A DNA stretch of 64,000 bases. Origin: Streptomyces sp. NBC_01231. GTDB taxonomy: Bacteria; Actinomycetota; Actinomycetes; Streptomycetales; Streptomycetaceae. Numbering within the stretch: the stretch's first letter is position 1; each line of letters starts with the position of its first letter. The stretch is taken from NCBI GenBank assembly GCA_035999765.1, contig CP108521.1:6758001-6822000 (forward strand), in the 5' to 3' direction. The notes beneath the pieces are model-generated. The model searched no databases, was not told where the DNA came from, and saw nothing but the letters and a program-made list of their open reading frames with translations. This document shows, piece by piece, positions 28,091 through 37,142 of this stretch. A program made the translations under genes and the position numbers.

Positions 28091-29059
28091 TCACACAATC
28101 ACACGCAGTGCACGGCGTACGCCTGTGAACGTCACGCTCGTACGGAGCCCTAGGTGGTCGCCGTCCATCTGAAGGGGGAGTGGCACCTTCGAATGCAAGG
28201 TGAACTGGTCCATGTCGTGCAGGGAGACCGCGTGCTTGCCATGCGGTCCACGCTCGGGGGACGAAGTGAGCAACTGGGTGCCATACCGGGCAACCGCGGG
28301 TGTTGTCATACGGCTGAGACCGAGTACGTCGAGGCCTTTATCGAACGAGGCCTTAGGTGAGGCGTACATCGGGTGATTGCCCAGGAAGGTCCACGGAGAG
28401 GTATTCGAGACTATGGACAGCACCAGATCGGTCACCGGTTCCGCGTCCGGCCGCTCCAGCGTGATGGTTCCCTGGCGGCGGTGCGCCTCGCCGAAGAACT
28501 GGCGCATAGCTTGACGCACATAAAGCGCGTGGGTGGATTTCCTGCCTCGCACGCGCTGCTGTTCGACGCGCCCCACGACGCCGGCGTCGAAGCCGAGACC
28601 CGCGTTGAAGGTGAACCAGCGCTCCGGTACGGCCTCGTCCTCCGTGCCCGGGGTGCCCGAGGTCAGTCCCAGGCCTACGGTCCGTTCACTGCCCTCACTC
28701 AGGGCGTCCAGCAGGGCGCCGGTGGCCTCCACGGCGTCGTTGGGCAGGCCCAGGGCGCGGGCGAAGACGTTCGTGGAGCCGCCGGGGACCACCGCGAGGC
28801 CGGGCAGGCGCTCCGGGTCCGGGCCCGCGTGCAGGAGGCCGTTGACGACCTCGTTGACCGTGCCGTCGCCCCCGAGGGCCACGACCAGGTCGACGTCCGA
28901 GCTGTCCGCTGCGTGCCGGCCCAGGTCGCGCGCGTGGCCGCGGTACTCGGTGGTGACCGCTTCCAGCTTCATCTCGCTCGCGAGCGCGTGGATAAGGACA
29001 TCGCGCGTACGTGCGCTTGTGGTGGTTGCCGCCGGATTGACCACGAGAAGTGCACGCAT
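28091..29059 (-). CDS. Diacylglycerol/lipid kinase family protein
   Basis: 322 aa from ATG 29059. The DAGK catalytic domain is shown by MRALLVVNPAATT at the start and the nucleotide motif VVALGGDGTVNEVVNGLL (near residue 75), with a later PGGSTNVFARALGLP. Members phosphorylate diacylglycerol or related lipids at the inner membrane face. An upstream in-frame extension to 29113 was not used. It is divergent from the membrane-protein gene at 29175. Confidence 0.88.
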   Translation of the reverse strand: MRALLVVNPAATTTSARTRDVLIHALASEMKLEAVTTEYRGHARDLGRHAADSSDVDLVVALGGDGTVNEVVNGLLHAGPDPERLPGLAVVPGGSTNVFARALGLPNDAVEATGALLDALSEGSERTVGLGLTSGTPGTEDEAVPERWFTFNAGLGFDAGVVGRVEQQRVRGRKSTHALYVRQAMRQFFGEAHRRQGTITLERPDAEPVTDLVLSIVSNTSPWTFLGNHPMYASPKASFDKGLDVLGLSRMTTPAVARYGTQLLTSSPERGPHGKHAVSLHDMDQFTLHSKVPLPLQMDGDHLGLRTSVTFTGVRRALRVIV

Positions 29060-29174
29060 GAGTTGCAGCGTACCTACTGCCTGGTACCGGGCACAGGTCG
29101 AGGTAGGGATCAAGTAAGACTTCGGGCGTGAACCTCGCCACGAGGCCGTACGGGCCGAGGGCTACCCTTCAGGG

Positions 29175-29636
29175 GTGAGCGCCGATCAGAACCCCACTCC
29201 CGAAGCGGAATCCGCCGGTCCGGCGGGGCCTCGTCCCGGTCGGCTGGCCGCCGCGGCGGCGCTGACCGCGCTGGAGGGACTCGCCCTGGTCGTCGGCGGT
29301 GCCTGGATGCTTGTCGAGGGTTTCGCGGGGGACCCGGACGACCGGCGGTCGGCCGTCACCGGGGGCATCACCCTGATCGTGCTCGCGCTGCTGCCGCTGC
29401 TCGCCGCGCGCGGGCTGCTCGGCCGACGCGGCTGGAGCCGTGGGCCTGCCGTGATCACACAGATCATGGCGCTGCCGGTGGCCTACAACCTGCTCCAGGC
29501 GGACAGTGTGGCCATTCCGGCGGGGATTGCTCTCGGGGTGGTCGCGATCGCGGCGCTGGTGCTGCTCGTGAACGCGGCGACGACCCAGGCCCTCGGGATC
29601 AAGGGGCCGGGTCGTAGGCAGGAACCCGGCAAGTAA
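29175..29636 (+). CDS. Four-TM integral membrane protein
   Basis: 153 aa from GTG 29175. After a Pro/Glu-rich start, four hydrophobic segments are seen at about residues 25-48, 62-82, 90-108 and 113-137. No enzymatic motif is present. It is conserved beside the lipid-kinase gene in my recollection of Streptomyces genomes, but its function is unknown. Confidence 0.78.
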   Translation: MSADQNPTPEAESAGPAGPRPGRLAAAAALTALEGLALVVGGAWMLVEGFAGDPDDRRSAVTGGITLIVLALLPLLAARGLLGRRGWSRGPAVITQIMALPVAYNLLQADSVAIPAGIALGVVAIAALVLLVNAATTQALGIKGPGRRQEPGK

Positions 29637-29725
29637 CCGGTCCGGCCGGCGCTACCGTCCCGGCGACCGGCCGTCTCCCGACGAGTAGCCGTCCGGCCGC
29701 TGCCGCGCCCGGGGCGGCGGCCGGA

Positions 29726-30844
29726 CTACTCCTCCACCAGAAGCTTCTCCCGCAGCTGGGCCAGCGTGCGGGCCAGCAATCGCGAGACGTGCATCTGCGA
29801 GATGCCGACCTCCTGCGCGATCTGCGACTGGGTCATGTTGCCGAAGAAGCGCAGCAGCAGGATCCGCTTCTCCCGCGGGGGCAGGTCCTCCAGGAGCGGC
29901 TTGAGGGACTCGCGGTACTCGACGCCCTCCAGCGCCTCGTCCTCCGCGCCCAGGGTGTCCGCGACCGCCGGGGACTCGTCGTCGGTGTCGGGAACGTCCA
30001 GGGACAGCGTGGAGTACGCGTTGGCGGACTCCAGACCCTCCAGGACCTCCTCCTCCGAGATGGCCAGCTTCTCGGCCAGCTCGTGCACCGTCGGGGAGCG
30101 GCCGTGCTGCTGGGACAGCTCCGCCGTGGCCGTCGTCAGGGCCAGCCGCAGCTCCTGGAGCCTGCGCGGTACCCGCACCGCCCAGCCCTTGTCGCGGAAG
30201 TGCCGCTTGATCTCCCCGACGACCGTCGGTGTCGCGTACGTCGAGAACTCGACGCCGCGGTCCGGGTCGAAGCGGTCCACCGACTTGATCAGGCCGATGG
30301 TGGCGACCTGGGTGAGGTCGTCCAGCGGCTCACCGCGGTTACGGAAGCGGCGTGCGAGGTGCTCGACGAGCGGCAGGTGCATGCGGACCAGCTGGTTGCG
30401 CAGCTCCGCGTACTCCGGGCTGCCCTCCTTCAGGGCGCGCAGTTCGACGAACCTGGCGCGCGCCCCGCTGCGGTCCTGATGGTCGTGCCGGGTGGCCTGC
30501 ACCCGCTGCGCGACCTTCGCGTCGTCCTCGGAGTTTCGCTGGTGCTCGCTCATCGTCCCGCCCGTCGCCCTTCCCCGAGCCCTTGCCTCGGCTCGGACAG
30601 GGGTGACCTCGATCCGTCCGTCCAGAGGCGTGCTCTGCACGACACCTTCCCGATCATGCTGCCCGCCGTCCGGGAGGCCTGCCTCCGAGGAGTCGTCCTC
30701 CGGGTGCGGCCGGGCCTGCTCGGGGATGCCGTCGATGCCGTCCGCCATGCGTCGGGACGCGCTCGGACCGCCCGCGCCCGTGGCGGCCGGCTGCTCCCGT
30801 GTGCCGCGCTCTTCGTCCCGCACCGGCCCGTCCCCGTTCCTCAC
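29726..30844 (-). CDS. sigH: SigB/SigF-family stress sigma factor SigH
   Basis: 372 aa if translated from GTG 30844, which overlaps the anti-sigma stop (GTGA). Alternative in-frame starts at ATG 30748 and ATG 30553 give 340 and 275 aa. Multiple SigH forms from several starts are known in S. coelicolor. The conserved core lies after the last ATG: region 2 LDDLTQVATIGLIKSVDRFDPDRG, region 3, and region 4 HTH MTQSQIAQEVGISQMHVSRLLART. The N-terminal extension is Arg/Pro-rich and poorly structured. SigH responds to osmotic and heat stress and is held by the adjacent anti-sigma protein. Confidence 0.9.
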   Translation of the reverse strand: MRNGDGPVRDEERGTREQPAATGAGGPSASRRMADGIDGIPEQARPHPEDDSSEAGLPDGGQHDREGVVQSTPLDGRIEVTPVRAEARARGRATGGTMSEHQRNSEDDAKVAQRVQATRHDHQDRSGARARFVELRALKEGSPEYAELRNQLVRMHLPLVEHLARRFRNRGEPLDDLTQVATIGLIKSVDRFDPDRGVEFSTYATPTVVGEIKRHFRDKGWAVRVPRRLQELRLALTTATAELSQQHGRSPTVHELAEKLAISEEEVLEGLESANAYSTLSLDVPDTDDESPAVADTLGAEDEALEGVEYRESLKPLLEDLPPREKRILLLRFFGNMTQSQIAQEVGISQMHVSRLLARTLAQLREKLLVEE

Positions 30845-31254
30845 GCCGGCCCGGGTCCCGCGCCGCGCTGTTTGTAGAGGCTGATCGAAACGGTCTTGTC
30901 CTCGTCGACGGCCGACGAGACCTTGCCGGCGAGGGCCGACAGCACCGTCCACGCGAAGGTGTCCCGCGCGGGGGCGTGACCGTCCGTGGTCGGCGCCGAG
31001 ACGGTGACCTCCAGTGAGTCGTCGACAAGGCGGAACACACAGCTGAGGACTGAGCCGGGCACGGCCTGCTGGAGCAGGATCGCGCACGCCTCGTCCACCG
31101 CGATGCGCAGGTCCTCGATCTCGTCGAGGGTGAAGTCCAAACGGGCCGCGAGACCGGCCGTGGCCGTACGCAGCACCGACAGGTAGGCACCCGCAGCGGG
31201 CAGCCGGACTTCGACGAAGTCCTGGGTCGCGGGCTCGCCTGCGATCTGGGACAC
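30841..31254 (-). CDS. prsH: RsbW-like anti-sigma factor of SigH (PrsH/UshX)
   Basis: 137 aa from GTG 31254, chosen because GGAGGTGA stands six bases upstream; earlier TTG/GTG codons overlap that site. It has a GHKL-type ATPase fold: DFTLDEIEDLRIAVDEACAILL corresponds to the N-box helix. The usual Mg2+ ligand Asn (EAxxNA) is replaced (DEACAILL), as in other actinobacterial SigF/SigH anti-sigma proteins in my recollection. It is coupled to sigH. The 31255-31515 gap has no gene and should hold the operon promoters. Confidence 0.88.
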   Translation of the reverse strand: MSQIAGEPATQDFVEVRLPAAGAYLSVLRTATAGLAARLDFTLDEIEDLRIAVDEACAILLQQAVPGSVLSCVFRLVDDSLEVTVSAPTTDGHAPARDTFAWTVLSALAGKVSSAVDEDKTVSISLYKQRGAGPGPA

Positions 31255-31515
31255 CCTCACCTCCAAGGTGGTACAAGCTTTTCAGGGCCGAGGGTCGCCC
31301 CCCGGGATAACGCGATACATGGTTCAGCGGTGACGCTACCGCGCTCTGAACTTTCCTGTCCCCGGGACCCCAGCCCCTTGCTGTCACTCATAGTAAACAC
31401 ACGGACACGCTCCGTGGCTAGGGGGTCTGCGGGCCCAATTGGGAAGAGCGCGCGCCGGGTTGACGTACCCAGACGTCAGACGGTCGAACCGTCCAAATCC
31501 GGGGTCGGTCGGGGG

Positions 31516-31776
31516 TCATACGAGGACGTGGTCGACGAAGCACCACCGCCATGCCTCACCGGGCTCGAACGTCCGCATGATCGGATGTCCGGCGTCCTTG
31601 TAGTGCTCCGTCGCGTGTCGTCCCGGCGAGGAGTCGCAGCAGCCGACGTGGCCGCAGGTCAGGCACAGGCGCAGCTGTACCGGATGGGTGCCGGTCGCCA
31701 GGCACTCCGTACAGGTCTCGCTCAGTGGCTCGGGTTGGGGGTGCGGCAGCTCGTCGGCGTGCGTGCACTGTTTCAT
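31516..31776 (-). CDS. UBP-type zinc-finger protein
   Basis: 86 aa from ATG 31776. It is almost entirely a ZnF-UBP domain: Cys4, Cys22/Cys25, Cys38/Cys41, Cys46/Cys47, His54, His58 and His64 with the GHVGCCDSSPGRHATEHYKDAGHP core. In eukaryotes the fold binds ubiquitin C-termini; bacteria of this group lack that target, so the ligand is unknown. It is divergent from the antiporter. Confidence 0.88.
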   Translation of the reverse strand: MKQCTHADELPHPQPEPLSETCTECLATGTHPVQLRLCLTCGHVGCCDSSPGRHATEHYKDAGHPIMRTFEPGEAWRWCFVDHVLV

Positions 31777-31862
31777 GATTGCCAGGTTACGACGGGTGCG
31801 CGGACGGCCGCGCGGAAAACCGAGGGCGGGCACCCGACGACGGACGAGGGTGGGCGGGAAAC

Positions 31863-33458
31863 ATGGACGTGATGCCACTGCTGTTGCTGGTGGCGGGCAG
31901 TGCCGTGGTCGCGGCGGCGGCCCGGCGCACCCCGGTGCCGGCGCCGCTGCTGCTGGTCGCGGCCGGGCTCGCGATCAGTTACGTCCCCGGAGTCCCCGGG
32001 TACACCCTCGACCCGCATGTCGTCCTGCCGCTCGTGCTGCCCCCGCTGCTGTACACGTCGGCCGCCGACAGCTCCTACCTCGACCTGCGCGCGCAGTTGC
32101 GGCCGGTGGCGCTGCTGTCCGTGGGCTACGTCCTCTTCGCGACCTTCGCCGTCGGCTGGGCCGCCTACCTGATCGTGCCGAATCTGCCGCTGACCGCGGC
32201 CCTGGTGCTGGGCGCGGTGGTGGCGCCGCCGGACGCCGTCGCGGCCACGGCGGTCGCTCGCCGGGTGGGGCTGCCCTCCCGGATCACCACGATCCTGCAG
32301 GGCGAGTCCCTGGTGAACGACGCCACCGCGATCACGGCCTACCGGGTGGCCCTCGCGGCGGCCGTCGGCGAGGGTGCCACCTGGGCCGGCGGGATCGGCG
32401 AGTTCCTGCTCGCGGCGGTCGGCGGCGTCGGCTTCGGGCTGGTGCTCATGGTGCCGATCCACTGGCTGCGCACCCACCTGAAGGAGGCGCTGCTGCAGAA
32501 CACGCTCTCCCTGCTGATCCCGTTCGTCGCGTACGCGGCCGCCGAGCAGGTGCACGCCTCCGGTGTCCTCGCGGTCGTGACCGTGGCGCTCTATCTCGGC
32601 CACCGTGCGTGGCAGGTCGACTTCGCGACCCGCCTCCAGGAGGAGGCCGTGTGGAAGATGGTGGCGTTCGTCCTGGAGTCCGCGGTGTTCGCCCTGATCG
32701 GACTGCAACTGCCGGTGATCCTCAAGGGCCTGGGACAGTACGAGGGGGGTAGGGCCGCCTGGTACGCGATCACCGTGTTCCTCGTGGTGGTCGCCTCCCG
32801 TTTCGTGTGGGTGTATCCGGCGACCTTCCTGCCCCGCAGGCTGTCGGCGCGGATCCGGGAGCGCGAGGAGAACCCGACCTGGAAGGCGCCGTTCGTCATC
32901 GCCTGGGCGGGCATGCGGGGCGTGGTGTCCCTGGCCATCGCCTTCTCGATCCCGCTGACCGTGCACGGCGGCGGCCCCTTCCCCGAGCGCAACCTCATCC
33001 TGTTCCTGACCTTCACCACGGTCATCGGGACGCTGGTCCTCCAGGGCCTCACCCTGCCCTCGCTGGTCCGCCTCCTGAAGCTCCCCGGCCGGGACCCGCA
33101 GGCCGAGACCCTCGCGGAGGCCAATGCCCAGGCGCAGGCCTCCCGGGCCGCCGAGCGGCGCCTGGACGAACTCCTCTCCGACGAGCACAACGCCCTCCCG
33201 GGGCCGCTGGCCGACCGCCTGCGCTCGGTCCTGGAGCGGCGCCGCAACGCGGTCTGGGAACGCCTCGGCCAGGTCAACCCGCTCACCGGTGAGACCGTCG
33301 ACGACGCCTACCGGCGCCTGTCCCGGGAGATGATCGGCGCCGAACGCACGGTCTTCGTCAAGTTGCGCGACGCCCGCTACATCGACGACGAGATGCTGCG
33401 GACCCTGCTGCGCAGGCTGGACCTGGAGGAGGCGGCGGCTTATCGGGAGGCGGTGTGA
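31863..33458 (+). CDS. CPA1-family sodium/proton antiporter
   Basis: 531 aa from ATG 31863 with about 12 TM segments. The ion-binding region reads VVAPPDAVAATAVARRVGLP and is followed by GESLVNDATAI, both diagnostic for CPA1. The C-terminal 110 residues form a charged cytosolic helix-rich tail. It likely exports Na+ or K+ in exchange for protons. It marks the left end of the backbone before the accessory cluster. Confidence 0.92.
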   Translation: MDVMPLLLLVAGSAVVAAAARRTPVPAPLLLVAAGLAISYVPGVPGYTLDPHVVLPLVLPPLLYTSAADSSYLDLRAQLRPVALLSVGYVLFATFAVGWAAYLIVPNLPLTAALVLGAVVAPPDAVAATAVARRVGLPSRITTILQGESLVNDATAITAYRVALAAAVGEGATWAGGIGEFLLAAVGGVGFGLVLMVPIHWLRTHLKEALLQNTLSLLIPFVAYAAAEQVHASGVLAVVTVALYLGHRAWQVDFATRLQEEAVWKMVAFVLESAVFALIGLQLPVILKGLGQYEGGRAAWYAITVFLVVVASRFVWVYPATFLPRRLSARIREREENPTWKAPFVIAWAGMRGVVSLAIAFSIPLTVHGGGPFPERNLILFLTFTTVIGTLVLQGLTLPSLVRLLKLPGRDPQAETLAEANAQAQASRAAERRLDELLSDEHNALPGPLADRLRSVLERRRNAVWERLGQVNPLTGETVDDAYRRLSREMIGAERTVFVKLRDARYIDDEMLRTLLRRLDLEEAAAYREAV

Positions 33459-33542
33459 GGAACGGTCGTTTCCCCCTAATGTGGTCACGACGGTGATTTC
33501 CGTACGCGGTGATCTCTGTACGTAGCACGGGGGGCGGGGCAG

Positions 33543-34052
33543 ATGCAGGACACGTGTGAGCCCGGGGCGGACGTCACGCTCGCCATCAATCAGGTCAGTG
33601 CGTGGATCTCCGCGGCCGACACCAAGGCGGGGCTGCTGGCCGCGAGCCTGGGGGTCCTCCTCGCCGGGCTTCTGACCCAGGCGGATCCGCTGCGGACGAT
33701 GGCTCCGCCGCACACGGTCCGGGAAACGCTGGCCCTGGTTCTGGCTCATCTGGTGATGGTCTCGGTCGCGATGTCGGGCTGGTTCATCCTCCGCACACTG
33801 GCCCCGAAGTCCATGTCGGGCCTGCCGACGCGGTACGGCTGGCCGACGCTCGCGCGGCGGACCGGCGCCCCGGAGCCCGCCCCGGAACCGGACGGGGGGA
33901 ACGGGCGGGCGCGGGCCGAGGCGTGGCAGCACGCGGTCGACCTCGCGGTCATCGCAGAGCGGAAGTTCGTCGCCTTCCGGGTCGCGTTGGGGTGGGCGAT
34001 GGTAGCGGGCGGAACCCTCCTGTCGCTACTGATTGTCGTTGTTTGGGCATGA
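33543..34052 (+). CDS. Pycsar-effector-like (DUF5706-like) membrane protein
   Basis: 169 aa. Residues 14-44 read INQVSAWISAADTKAGLLAA and on into a TM; TM2 is about 61-84 and TM3 about 149-168. A cytosolic loop carries AVDLAVIAERKFVAFRVA just before TM3. The helix W-I-x-x-A-D-x-K-A and the late A-E-R-K-F/Y helix fit my recollection of the PycTM effector family, which depolarises the membrane on binding cyclic pyrimidine nucleotides. The next gene looks like a nucleotidyl cyclase, which supports this. Family call is from pattern memory, not a search. Confidence 0.7.
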   Translation: MQDTCEPGADVTLAINQVSAWISAADTKAGLLAASLGVLLAGLLTQADPLRTMAPPHTVRETLALVLAHLVMVSVAMSGWFILRTLAPKSMSGLPTRYGWPTLARRTGAPEPAPEPDGGNGRARAEAWQHAVDLAVIAERKFVAFRVALGWAMVAGGTLLSLLIVVVWA

Positions 34053-34064
34053 TCTGATGATCCA

Positions 34065-34094
34065 TTGGCTTAACACACTGCTCCTGGCTAATCT
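34065..34094 (+). promoter_or_regulatory. Candidate promoter of the cyclase-like operon
   Basis: TTGGCT (34065-34070), an 18-base spacer and TAATCT (34089-34094) form a plausible vegetative promoter in an unusually A/T-rich gap. Behind it, CCCCGCCG (34104-34111) and CGGCGGGG (34143-34150) can form a leader stem before the TTG start at 34186. Confidence 0.45.
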
Positions 34095-34185
34095 CTGATT
34101 TCTCCCCGCCGAGGTGGCCGGATCCGCCGCCTCACACATCAACGGCGGGGTGTTCTGGGGTGCTTGACCTTGGGGGACGAGCAGC

Positions 34186-34956
34186 TTGACCACTTCCGGT
34201 GTTTTTCCTGTTCATCACGTCATGCTCGGCATCGACATCCAGGGTTCCTCCCGGCCTTCCCGTGACGACAGCGTCCTGCCGACGCTCCGCGCGGCGCAGA
34301 CCAGGCTGATCGCCGAGGCCCTGGGGCAGCAGGGCGTCGACAAGAGCGCCTACGCGCTCCGCAGCCGCGGCGACGGCGGTCGCTATGACTTCCGTCCGGG
34401 GGTCTCCCCGGTCCCCGTGGTGGAAGCGGTGACAGGCCGGCTCCCCGGCCTGCTGCGGCGCCACAACAAGGAGTCGTCGGAGGCGCTTCAGCTCGTGCTG
34501 CGGCTCGTCGTGCACGGCGGATACCTCGTGCCCACCCCTGACGGAGGCGACGCCGACGGAGCGGACGTCAACCTGTTGCACGGGATGCTGGACGCGGAGC
34601 AGTTGCGTTCCGAGCTGGCCGACAACAGTGCGCCGTACGTGCTCGCGGTGTCGGAGAGCATCTGGTACGGCGCTGTCCGGCACGGGCACGGCGAGCTCGA
34701 CCCGGACGCCTTCACGCCCGCGGAGCTGACCGTCAAGGGTGGCGTGCGGGCGGCCACCTGGCTGACCCCGGCCGCACGTACCCCGCGGCCCGCACTGAGT
34801 CCCGAGCCTTCGGAGGCGGGGAAGGCCGGCCGGGCGCCTCGCCAGGACGGTGGCGACTCCGCCTCCCCGGACGAGCGTCCCCGGCCGGGTATCACCTTCA
34901 ACGGACGGGTGCGGGCCAAGAACGTGGTCAGCGGCGAGCAGTGGAACATTCGGTGA
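34186..34956 (+). CDS. Divergent class III nucleotidyl-cyclase-like protein
   Basis: 256 aa from TTG 34186, with GGGGGA nine bases upstream. The pattern of a class III cyclase homology domain is visible: HVMLGIDIQGSS with Asp17 (first metal Asp), SRGDGGRYDF with Asp63 (second metal Asp), VVHGGYLV (like iHtGevv), GADVNL, and VLAVSESIW (like ILVSESVY). Residues 200-235 are a Pro-rich linker, and the C terminus ends in a motif (TFNGRVRAKNVVSGEQWNIR) shared with the next protein. Product nucleotide cannot be read. Overlap with the next gene by GTGA implies coupling. Confidence 0.68.
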   Translation: MTTSGVFPVHHVMLGIDIQGSSRPSRDDSVLPTLRAAQTRLIAEALGQQGVDKSAYALRSRGDGGRYDFRPGVSPVPVVEAVTGRLPGLLRRHNKESSEALQLVLRLVVHGGYLVPTPDGGDADGADVNLLHGMLDAEQLRSELADNSAPYVLAVSESIWYGAVRHGHGELDPDAFTPAELTVKGGVRAATWLTPAARTPRPALSPEPSEAGKAGRAPRQDGGDSASPDERPRPGITFNGRVRAKNVVSGEQWNIR

Positions 34957-37112
34957 GTCCGCAGGAGTCCACGGACACCGCCGACGGGACCGAGGCGAAG
35001 GACGACGATTCCGCTGGTCCGGACGTGACCGGCGACCAGGTGGACGGTGCCGACGGGGACCAGTTCGATCCGGGGGACATGCACCAGCTGCGCTCCGACC
35101 TGGACAACGACGTGGGCCGCTTCGACGGCGCCGGGTCGATGACCTTCCAACGCCGGGTGCGGGCCGAGTCGATCGTGGGCGGCGACCAGTTCATCCTCAA
35201 CATGGCCCAGCGCCCCGCCCGCCGCGCCAGTTGGTACCGCCTCACGGACGCCGAGCTGACGGAGATGGAGCAGGTCTATGTGCGTCCGTCGTGCGCTCAG
35301 GACGCGGAGGACACGCTGCGCCGCCACCATGTGCTCGTGCTGCGCGGCCCCCGCCACAGCGGCCTGCGTTTTCTCGCCACGGCCGTCGCCGTCACCCTGG
35401 CGCCGCCCGACGGACAGTGCCGGCTCCTCCACCCGGGCACCGACCCGGACACCCTCGTGGCGAAGGACGTGGCCGCCGGCTGCGCGTACGTGCTGGAGAC
35501 CGGGCCGGGGCGGTCGGACCGCCCCCTGAGCGGCTTCACGCTGTCCAAGCTGTCGCAGATCCTTACCGACCGGGGCGCCTTCCTGGTGCTGACGGTCGAC
35601 GACGCCTCGCCCGCTCCGACGGACACGGCCGCGTGGTCGGTGTCGGTGGACGAACGCCCGGACGGCGCCCGCCTGCTGCGCAGCCACCTGCGGCACCGGC
35701 TGCCCATGGCGCGGCGCTCGCACGCGGAGACCCTGCTCGGCCACGAGGAGGTGACCGAGTGGCTCGCGACCAGGCCGACGCCGACGGAGATCGCGCAGAC
35801 CGCACGCGAACTGGCACGGACCGCCGACGGATCGGTGACCGTGGCCGAGTGCATGGCCCAGGTCGCCGTACGCATCAAGCAGGACGCGGCGGACCTGCTC
35901 AAGAACCAGGAGCTGCCCCGGGAACTGGCGCTCAGCGTGGCCTTCTTCGGCGGGTTCCCCTATGCGACGGTCACCCGCCTGGAGAACCGGCTGGCCGACG
36001 TCGTCCACGAGGCGATGGCACACGACGGAGCCCGCCCGCGCCCCTTCCTCAACGTCACGCGCAGGGAACGACTGGAAGCGGTACGCGCCGTCACCGCCAC
36101 CGGGACGGTGTACACCCGCTACGGCAGCAGTCCGGCGGAGGTCGTGGACTTCTCCGCGCGAGGCCTGGCGCCGGCGCTCATCGACGCCATGTGGCTGGAT
36201 TACGACGGCTTCGAGTTGCTGCGTTGGCTCTCCGAGCTCGTGCACGACCCCGACGCGGCGGTCCGGCGGCGCGCGGCGGTGTGCGTGGGCCGGCTGTCTC
36301 TGCTGAGCTTCGTCGAGATCGCGGAGGAGGTGCTTCAGCCGTGGTCCCTCTCGACCGATCAGCGCGACCGGGTGGCCGCGGCGATCGCGCTCTCCGTGGC
36401 GGTGCGCGACCCGGCCGTCGCGGGGCACGCTCTGGGCCTGGTGGAGTCCTGGGGGGCGGCCTCCAACCGGTACCGGCGCATGACCGCCGCGCTCGCCTGG
36501 GGACTCGCGGTGAGCCCCGTACAGCCGGTCGTCGGCATCCAGGGGCTCGGCCAGCTCCTGGACACCAAGGACGCGGGCGTGGCCTGGTCGACGAGGGTGG
36601 GTCTGTCCGCCGCGTTCACCAGCGGGCTGTCCTCGCTCGTCCTGGAGGCGATGGGCACCTGGCTCGACGGCGCCGACGATCCCGCCCGCGGCCAGCTTCT
36701 CGCCGCGTTCCTACGGGTCTGCCGCCTGCGTGGCGCCGACGGCAGGCCGGACGCCGTGAACTGGCCCACCGTCCTGTGGCTGTTCGGACGGAGCGGGGCG
36801 ACGGACCAGGGCCGCCCCGGAGACCTGGGCGGCGCCGCCGGGGTCGACGATGACGTCGTCGACCTCTGGCGGTCCGCGCTCGCGCACCGTGCCACGGCCA
36901 GGGAGGCGCTCGACGTACTGGAGTCCTGGATCCGGCAGGCCGACCGCGACGGAGAGTGCCGTGAGGCACTGCTCGACCTGATCGACGAACTGATCGTGGA
37001 CGCCGGCGACTTCCGCCGGCTCGACCATCACCTGAAGCGGCTCGCCCATGGGCGGCCCACCTCGTCCTACACCGCGCAACTGGCCCTCGACGAGCTGGAC
37101 GCGCTGCGCTGA
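34953..37112 (+). CDS. Large degenerate-NTPase/helical-repeat protein
   Basis: 719 aa from GTG 34953 (a GTG at 34941 would add four residues). Residues 1-60 are acidic; 63-82 carry TFQRRVRAESIVGGDQF, matching the tail of the cyclase-like protein. Then comes a P-loop-like domain: HVLVLRGPRHSGLRF (132-139 in place of Walker A, lacking GK[ST]) and FLVLTVDDA (Walker-B-like, about 209-217). From about 380 to the end it is alpha-helical with HEAT-like repeats (HDPDAAVRRRAAVCVGRLS). It may be a sensor or scaffold of the STAND type that no longer hydrolyses NTP. No enzymatic effector is seen. Confidence 0.65.
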   Translation: MSPQESTDTADGTEAKDDDSAGPDVTGDQVDGADGDQFDPGDMHQLRSDLDNDVGRFDGAGSMTFQRRVRAESIVGGDQFILNMAQRPARRASWYRLTDAELTEMEQVYVRPSCAQDAEDTLRRHHVLVLRGPRHSGLRFLATAVAVTLAPPDGQCRLLHPGTDPDTLVAKDVAAGCAYVLETGPGRSDRPLSGFTLSKLSQILTDRGAFLVLTVDDASPAPTDTAAWSVSVDERPDGARLLRSHLRHRLPMARRSHAETLLGHEEVTEWLATRPTPTEIAQTARELARTADGSVTVAECMAQVAVRIKQDAADLLKNQELPRELALSVAFFGGFPYATVTRLENRLADVVHEAMAHDGARPRPFLNVTRRERLEAVRAVTATGTVYTRYGSSPAEVVDFSARGLAPALIDAMWLDYDGFELLRWLSELVHDPDAAVRRRAAVCVGRLSLLSFVEIAEEVLQPWSLSTDQRDRVAAAIALSVAVRDPAVAGHALGLVESWGAASNRYRRMTAALAWGLAVSPVQPVVGIQGLGQLLDTKDAGVAWSTRVGLSAAFTSGLSSLVLEAMGTWLDGADDPARGQLLAAFLRVCRLRGADGRPDAVNWPTVLWLFGRSGATDQGRPGDLGGAAGVDDDVVDLWRSALAHRATAREALDVLESWIRQADRDGECREALLDLIDELIVDAGDFRRLDHHLKRLAHGRPTSSYTAQLALDELDALR

Positions 37113-37142
37113 GCGGCAACGACACGAACGACAGGAGCCAGT

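Noticed and set aside
30845..31387. Extension of sigH upstream to 31387
   Set aside because: The frame would pass through the whole anti-sigma gene on the same strand in another frame; the GTG at 30844 overlapping its stop is the natural start.
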